A DNA stretch of 64,000 nt from Larix kaempferi. Lineage: Eukaryota; Streptophyta; Pinopsida; Pinales; Pinaceae. The stretch lies in contig BSBM01000092.1 of the NCBI GenBank assembly GCA_027924585.1, positions 5,432,001-5,496,000 of the forward strand, in the 5' to 3' direction. The notes beneath the pieces were generated by a model, which was given only the letters and a program-made list of their open reading frames with translations, was not told the origin of the DNA and ran no database searches. This document shows positions 57,520 to 64,000 of this stretch, one piece after another. Position 1 is the stretch's first letter; each line of letters begins with the position of its first letter. A program made the translations under genes and the position numbers.

Positions 57520-60500
57520 TGTCACATACCCCAATTTTGCAAAAATAATGTAATTATTTTATTAATATTCCTAAGACATTATGTTAAATTTAATGCTTAG
57601 TAGAAATGGATGACTCAGCAGAGTCACCAGAAATGGAATGTAATTCTGAATATTTTATTATTAATAAATAAATTATGGAGACAACAGCATGGGAGAGCTG
57701 TTAAAAGAGGTTACTGGTCTAACTGGTGGTTGGAACTAGGTGGAAAGGCAAAAGACAAGTGGCAGCATCCTCAAACACTTCCTAAGTTGCAGGTGGCAAC
57801 TTCCCTATATTTTGGGGTCATGATTCCCCAAGAAAGTGGAATCTGAGCAGGTGGCTCATTAATGACAGTTAACCCAACTAAGACCTAGGCAATCTTTTAA
57901 ATAGTACTCAATGAACTGAGCTGGGGGTTCAATATAGTTCTGGAGGGAGAATACATTCAGGTGAATGCTATTCAGGAGTCCCATTGAGGAAGAGGGAAAA
58001 ACAGTAAGGAAGTGTTTTGAGATAGGAAGCTGCAGTAACTTGGTTCCAGTTTAGCTGCTTTGGCTGAGTGAATTGTTTGCTGTACCTAGTTCCAGCTAGT
58101 TAGACCAGAGCAAGCTCGGGGGTCTTGAGAAGTGCTGTCTGGGCACTGTCCAGGAGTTGGTAGGGAGGAACAGCCTCCCATTGCTGTTGTTGTCCACTGC
58201 TTGAAAACAGGTTCTTCCACTCACTCCTGTTTATTTATTAAATCGTAAATGAATGGATGTTATGTTTATCTTCATTATGACTGCGTGTTATTTAATTCAG
58301 TAAGATATTCGCAATCCCTGGATATCAGTAGTAGATTTAATAATAGTTACTGTGTGAATATTTCCTTATATTATTATGATCTTATGAATAAATTATTTAC
58401 AGTGCATAGCAAACAGTAGTAGAACTGAAGTAATAGAAATGGTTGTAATTGTTAAACTTAGACTATTTATTACCAACAGAACATATGGAAGGATCGGCTG
58501 AAATTTTACTTAACTCAACCTTGGAATAGAAATAACAGTACAGCACTGTTGTTCTCCTGTTTAAAAATACTTTTGACAGAGTTCTGACTAAAACAAACTG
58601 ATTAGTTAATTAAAACACAAGATTTGAGACCGTGGAGTTTGTTTATAATCTATCTTTCCTATTTTTCTACAACAAGAAACCTTCGGTAGATTTTGACCTA
58701 GTTATTTAAACTATAAAAAGAATCAGACAAAGACAGAATGATAACTAATTCGAGGCCGAGCTTAAACCAAGTAGTATATTTTATTCCCAGTCTTAATCTT
58801 TTTACCAGCACTATAGTTTTAGTTCACTATCGAGCTCCAAAATCTTTATGTGAATGTACAGTCTCAATAGAGACCTATCTTAACAATAAAATAAACTATC
58901 AAATTTAGAAATCGTCCTACAGAGATAGCTTTTGAACCAAACCATGGTTGCCATCTCGGAATCAAATCCTACTACTCTATTTATTTAAACAATAAGAAAT
59001 TTATTACAAATATTCCACATTGAAAATTTGGACAACGAATCTACCACGGCCGCAGCCAGACTTCAAGTATTGACAATTTTAAAACATAAAGTCAAAATGC
59101 CACACTTATCAACTCAAAACTTACAGGAAACATTAGATGTAGCATCCTATCAATTAAATTCATACAATAAAATTCATTCACAGTCGTAGCTCTTTCAGAT
59201 TACTTAATAGAATGAAAAGTCATAGAATTTATCCAGGAAAGCCTTACAACGACCAACAGAGCACGAACATCTTGGTAGTTATTACAATATTCCAATTTTG
59301 GGTGAGAACCCCAATTCGACAGGGTTATTAACACATTATCAGCTTACCACTGTAGGATTTAATAAACCCTATCGTTATCTTTCAAACACGCAAAAAAACA
59401 AAATAAAAACGCTGAGAAATAAGACTTCCATCACCTACAGCCGAGCTATTTATCTTCACTGAAAGTATCTTAAAAACTTAAAACATTCCTACTACTGTAC
59501 ATTGTATTCATTTAAGCAAATGCAGATAGTATATGGCCACTTTGCAGGCAAACATTCATTATTTATTTTAAACTTCTACAGAGCTGGGTGATAACCCTAT
59601 TCTTTCCAAAAACACAAGGATAAATAAAAACCCCAAGGCCGTCATGACAGACTAAGCCACAGCATGTTCCTTTTATACATGACTTCGTATACAAACCCTA
59701 TCTACTGTAAGGAAACAAAAATATTACATATGACCTTGATCATATACATGAATATGTTAACAAACAGTCGCAAAGATGGTTTCTCCCAAACCAAACCCTA
59801 ATCATCCAAACCATCAAAGGGAGAAACAACCATGGTATAACCAGGCTTACCCGGTAGAAGCCTAGCGCCAAAGATTGAACCTCGTACACCTTCAGGAGAG
59901 ATTAACACCTGCACAATACAAGTTGACGAGTTAGTGGTCAACTTTTATTAAAATAAACCATCTCTTTTAAACTAAAGGTAACGAAACAAACGATAACTCC
60001 TACCAACGATTTATTTTGAAGGAGCAAAACCCAGTGAACGACCCTGTAGCCATGAGTTGGGAAAAGTAGGAAAACCTCACCATGATCACTAGAAGAATGT
60101 GCCAGGAAAACCCTAAGTTTCCCTTTTACAATGAAAGCCGTGACCAGGAAACATACAGAACAATACCCTCACGCCATGTATGGACCAGTATGGGAAGCAC
60201 GAATATAAATCCCAGGACATGACCACTTCATGGATAACGACAACAGGAAAAACCCTGACTCCAAATCAACACAAGTAATAAGTATGAAGGTTGGGAATAG
60301 CTTGCGACTGATAATCCTCAATGATAGTAGAAAGATAACCCGAGATGCCCAATACACTTATAGAATGCCAATAGCAGAGCTTATAGACTCACAAACCACA
60401 CAAGAGACACACTCTACGAGCTGTAGCAGCATGGAAGCTGCAACTCACAGTACCACAACGAAGAAATTCAGACCAGGAAGGGTTTCCACAGGTAGCCGAG

Positions 60501-61891
60501 CCCGAAGGCAGAGAAAACTAACTTAGAAGGGTTTCGGACAAATCTTTTATATCATTAATACAAGGATGAGAACTGTCCACGTAGTCTTGGAAATTTTTAA
60601 CTCGCCATGGGTCGGTAACCTATAGTCCAGGTGGTGTTCCAAATTATTGATTCTCGATTTTAATCATCGTTTGGGATAAGTATAATCATGGTAGGGATAT
60701 TCTCCATGATCGAAACACTATTATTTAAACCATCATCTAATGCATGATTAGAACTTTGCCTTCGAGGTTGTTTAGTGTACAAAATACTTTGCTCTACAAA
60801 CAAATGAAATTTGTATAGTCAAGTTACGACGAGAGTTCATCATGGTTTGTAAGATTAAAAATCTAACCTTGGCTCATATAGTTAGATTCCTAGTGTATTC
60901 TTAAAGGTCTTAATATTGGAGTTCTTATATCACTTCTTTAATAATCACACATAGGAACAATATCTATAATTCTTGTAATATATGGATATAAACTTACTCA
61001 TGATTCCATACAACTGAACGCTGTTCAAAACAAAGGAACAAGGCATTCTAGGGTTGGAACAAGCATTTTGTATTATACAAATTATAAAGATGATGATGTA
61101 TCATGAACTGAAAAAGGGGTAGAACATTATATCACTATTGCTATCACGACTCCAGTCTCATGCGAACGACAAGGGTCATATTCATAGTCAGAACTGACAG
61201 TTGACAAAACATCACATAGTGCTAGCATTAAGTAATGTATACGATGAATTATTTCAGATCCTTTATAGGAGGAAGGTTAAAAAGTTACAGTATCATTAAG
61301 ACAATTTAAAAATGATATGAATAACATGATCCAGTGACTTTATACAGTATCAAATAAGAGACAGTTTTATAGCGCAATGATAATATCAAAGAGACATTTC
61401 TTCATAGGAATGTTTATCTCATTCTATCCAAAACAATAGTTATCACATTTCATGTAAATTGTCAACTCTCTATCAAACAAGATTTCATGAATATTACAGG
61501 AAGGGAATTCTACCTTCTTACACGTGACAACCTGTAAGAATATTTAAATATTTACTGAGCTTGATGGTACAGTAAAAAGAATCTTTATGCTTATTAAAAT
61601 CATCAATAACGATCCGTACTTTACCTGTATACCTGTAGAAAAAGGACGGATTATGCATTAGATCGAAAGCTAAGTAAGCCAGTCCATCATAGCATTTCCC
61701 CCTTGCGGTTTAAACAAACAGAAAACAATCAGCAACAATTAAAGAAACTCATACTAATATTTAAGTACAACAAAGATCATTCCGACATCCGTACTTTCAA
61801 ATAAGCTAAATAGATAGTTAATTACTGCATTAATTAACATTTATTGCTATTTTAAAAATTTTAAATTTTTCGGAAATTACGGGTTTTGACA
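57520..61891 (+). repeat. gypsy F 5' LTR (4,372 bp)
   Basis: Begins TGTCACATACCCCAATTTTG and ends GGGTTTTGACA. Collinear with the solo LTR in its first 450 bp and at its AT-rich 3' end. It contains no recognisable coding domain; the ORF of 98 codons near 60230 is not conserved in any way I can see. Confidence 0.9.
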
Positions 61892-61893
61892 TG

Positions 61894-61905
61894 TGGTATC
61901 AGAGC
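61894..61905 (+). promoter_or_regulatory. gypsy F primer-binding site
   Basis: TGGTATCAGAGC, two bases after the LTR end, complementary to the 3' end of initiator tRNA-Met. Confidence 0.92.
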
Positions 61906-62059
61906 ATGTTTCAGACACTAGGCTTGGATGTGACTCCACTAGTTTCCGCAAAACAGTGACCATGAAAGAAAAATTTAAAAATATAATGTATTAACTTATA
62001 TTTTCTATTTCATAAAGCAGAGCAGAAAAATTTCCTTTTTCTGCAATTAACAGGCAGGT

Positions 62060-63490
62060 ATGGAAAAGCTGGGAGAATATGCTGAGCAAGAATCTCCAAA
62101 CACTGCGACAAGACAGATGTCGAGAGAAACTGAGAGAGAGGAGGTAATTGCTTACTCCACTGAACTAATGCAGACCATAAAAGGTTTAAAGACAGAGATA
62201 GAAACAGTCAAGAAGGATAATGAAAGGATTTTGAAAACTCAAGAGCAGCTAAATCAACTATTGATAGAAAAATTTCAGACAGAAGGAAGGAGCAAACGAG
62301 CTGACTCAGAAGAAGCTAGTCATCAAAGAGGGTCTAAAAGGATGAAACCAGCTAAATCTGACAGCAGTTCATCATCTGAAGAAAGAAGGGAACAACATAG
62401 TTATCGTACTACTAGTGACAGTAGTGAAGCTGAGCTGCACAACAGAAGGAAAAAGTACAGGCCTTATGAAGAGATTTCCGGGGAGTTTAAGAAAATAAAA
62501 CCCCCAACTTTCAACGGAGAATCTGAAACAGGAGAAGAGGAAGAATCCTGGTTATCTGGAATGAGAAAATATTTCCAGATTTATAACTATTCAAATCAGC
62601 TGAAGGCACGAATGGCCATCTACAACCTTTCTGGAAAGGCGGACATATGGTGGCAAGACTTGAAAAGGGTCAAGGGGATTAAAGAAAAAGAAGTTAATTG
62701 GAGTACCTTTAAAATATACTTCAAGAAGAAATTTCTGTCTGAACAGTACTATGAGGAGAGGGCCAAGGAATTTTATGAACTGAAGCTAGGATCTATGACG
62801 ATGAAGGACTTAAACAGTAAGTTCTTAAGTCTGTTAAGGTATGTGCCGTATTTTGTCGAAGAGAAACCAAAAATACAGCAGTTTCTTAGCTGCCTACCCT
62901 ATCATATCAAGGATAGAATTGAATATGACAACCCCAAAACACTGGAAGAGGCTATGCGAAAGGCTAATTTCTGTTATGAACAGAATAAAAAGAAAGAAGG
63001 GATAGCTAATTGGAAGGCTAAAAAGAACAGTAATCAGCTCGAGTACAGGAAAAAGGAGTTTGTACCCCAGAAAAGTTTCAAGAAAAACAAGAACGGAAGC
63101 CATTTTAATGGTAAAAGCTTCCAGGGAAACAAAAATGGAGCTGCTAATCACTCCAACAATTTCAAAAGCAGCAGGGAGTGTCCTAACAATCATGGAAACT
63201 ACACTAAGAATTTTGAGCGAAAGGAACCTGTTAAGTGTTGGGAATGCAATGGCCCACACTATGCTCCAGTTTGCCCAAATCAGAAGAAACAAATCAGCAA
63301 TATTCATACTATCCAGGATGAAATGACTGTTGGAGACTTTGTAGGGACTATGCCCCGAATCAATGCAGTGTTGGAAAACCGCCAAGCTGACTATCAAACT
63401 TCCATGGTGGAAGTAGGAGGTATGATTAACAAAACCCCTGTAACTATTTTAATAGATCCGGGTGCTAGTCTTAGTTATATTTCACCCTAG
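62060..63490 (+). CDS. gag-pol: gypsy F Gag and start of protease, intact to TAG
   Basis: This 476-codon frame starts MEKLGEYAEQESPNTATRQM. Residues about 25-80 look coiled-coil (ETVKKDNERILKTQEQLNQL), followed by a Ser/Arg-rich linker. The gag core is at about 145-310 (KIKPPTFNGE, MAIYNLSGKADIWWQDLK, YYEERAKEFYELKLGSMTM, LSLLRYVPYF, FLSCLPYHIKDRIEYD). A basic stretch and a CWECNGPHYAPVC knuckle (C-x2-C-x3-H-x4-C) follow. The protease active-site region is TILIDPGASLSYIS, with DPG in place of DS/TG. The TAG at 63488-63490 comes three codons after the active site, where Gln would fit. The leader is only 168 bp after the LTR, and this is its first ATG in frame. Confidence 0.9.
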   Translation: MEKLGEYAEQESPNTATRQMSRETEREEVIAYSTELMQTIKGLKTEIETVKKDNERILKTQEQLNQLLIEKFQTEGRSKRADSEEASHQRGSKRMKPAKSDSSSSSEERREQHSYRTTSDSSEAELHNRRKKYRPYEEISGEFKKIKPPTFNGESETGEEEESWLSGMRKYFQIYNYSNQLKARMAIYNLSGKADIWWQDLKRVKGIKEKEVNWSTFKIYFKKKFLSEQYYEERAKEFYELKLGSMTMKDLNSKFLSLLRYVPYFVEEKPKIQQFLSCLPYHIKDRIEYDNPKTLEEAMRKANFCYEQNKKKEGIANWKAKKNSNQLEYRKKEFVPQKSFKKNKNGSHFNGKSFQGNKNGAANHSNNFKSSRECPNNHGNYTKNFERKEPVKCWECNGPHYAPVCPNQKKQISNIHTIQDEMTVGDFVGTMPRINAVLENRQADYQTSMVEVGGMINKTPVTILIDPGASLSYISP

Positions 63491-64000
63491 CTAGTAGAAA
63501 AATGTAATTTGACTATTGAACGGTTTGATAATTCTTGGTCTGTACAACTAGCTACTGGGGCAAAAAGGAAAGTAAACTGTTATGTTAAGGAATGTATCCT
63601 AGATATGAATGGTTTTGAGACTACAGTTAAATTAAATGTTTTTCCACTTGGCTCTTATGACATACTCATTGGGATGGACTGGTTAGAACAGCATAGGGTA
63701 GTTTTAAACTGTTTTGACAAAACTTTTAGGTGTGTAAACAATAATGGACAGCCTGTAACTGTTAGGGGTATTCCTCGGAAAACAGTAGTCAGGCAGATTT
63801 CTGCTTTACAACTTAAAAGGGCAGTCAGAAAAGGGTGCAAAGCCTATGCTGTAACTATTACAGATGAGACAGATAAGTCTGAAAGCAGCAAGATAACAGT
63901 AGAAAACATCCCTGTAGTCAATGAATTTATTGATGTTTTTCCTGAGGAAATACCAGAATTACCTACCAAGAGGGAGCTGGACTTTACAATTGAGCTGGTA
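63491..64000 (+). pseudogene. pol: gypsy F protease remainder and linker to RT (partial)
   Basis: The same frame continues without further stops for 170 codons: LVEKCNLTIERFDNSW, GSYDILIGMDWLEQHRVVLN (second protease block), a linker, then EFIDVFPEEIPELPTKREL and DFTIELV. That is the standard stretch directly before the gypsy RT fingers domain. The window ends there, so RT, RNase H, integrase and the 3' LTR are not seen. Confidence 0.9.

Larger units (their letters stand above)
57520..64000 (+). mobile_element. Ty3/gypsy element F with 4.37-kb LTR (runs off the window)
   Basis: Comprises the 5' LTR 57520-61891, PBS 61894, leader, gag ATG at 62060, and gag-pol in one frame to the window end at 64000, just before RT. 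The pentamer before the LTR is AACCT (57515-57519); the matching 3' duplication would lie outside the window. Gag is fully open, and a single TAG interrupts the protease, so this is the youngest-looking element here. It shares LTR family with the solo LTR at 4339-8778. Confidence 0.93.

Noticed and set aside
60230-60526. 98-codon ORF inside the LTR of gypsy F
   Set aside because: Low-complexity Ser/Thr/Arg-rich translation with no recognisable domain; no matching ORF appears at the equivalent place in the solo LTR.

Overview
This window looks like nuclear DNA from a seed plant with a large, transposon-rich genome. A gymnosperm is plausible but not proven. It is AT-rich, has no bacterial-style operons, and most recognisable coding sequence is decayed LTR retrotransposon. 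The only recognisable host gene is a broken plant lipoxygenase on the minus strand, with plant-type GT-AG introns. Nothing here looks like a complete, working host gene.

Left part (1-12.2 kb): short palindromic tandem repeats, about 3 kb of featureless AT-rich DNA, then a decayed Ty3/gypsy element E (PBS 3246; gag, then protease to 9485). Its zinc knuckle is interrupted by a 4,440-bp solo LTR (4339-8778) with an exact 5-bp target-site duplication (TSD, ACAAA). A Helitron Rep fragment with an HUH motif and a GT-AG intron follows (9490-10205), then the 3' half of a decayed Ty1/copia element A (10225-12202).

Lipoxygenase region (12.2-21.8 kb): lipoxygenase exons lie on the minus strand from 21.8 down to 12.2 kb. 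One exon is split by a complete copia element B (15921-20986, TSD AGTCC). The central catalytic exons are absent, stops and frameshifts occur, and the C-terminus is cut off at copia A.

Middle (22-44 kb): complete but mutated copia element C (22085-27662, TSD AGGAA, TG...GA LTR ends); about 7.5 kb of intergenic DNA with degenerate tandem repeats; then a gag-like ORF resembling DUF4283 plus a CCHC knuckle, split in frame by copia element D (36307-43471, TSD TGCCA). D keeps RT/RNase H but has lost most of gag and integrase and carries several minisatellites.

Right part (44-64 kb): a repeat-dominated zone. Three copies of an unusual family (about 47.0-47.9, 50.6-51.4 and 53.7-54.95 kb) are built from 60-bp units, each centred on a GAAGGGTCG/CGACCCTTC palindrome and ending in a 24-bp palindrome. 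An 815-bp inverted repeat lies at 49143-49957. An unrecognised disrupted ORF follows at 55721-56836. The window ends in a relatively young Ty3/gypsy element F with a 4.37-kb 5' LTR (57520-61891), a tRNA-iMet-type PBS, an intact gag and a pol reading frame broken by one TAG before it leaves the window. F's LTR and the solo LTR at 4339-8778 are the same family.

The strongest structural results are exact TSDs around four insertions (solo LTR, copia B, C and D), with reading frames or splice sites that make sense across each gap. The best candidates for undescribed structure are the 60-bp palindrome arrays, the 815-bp inverted repeat and the very long LTR family.
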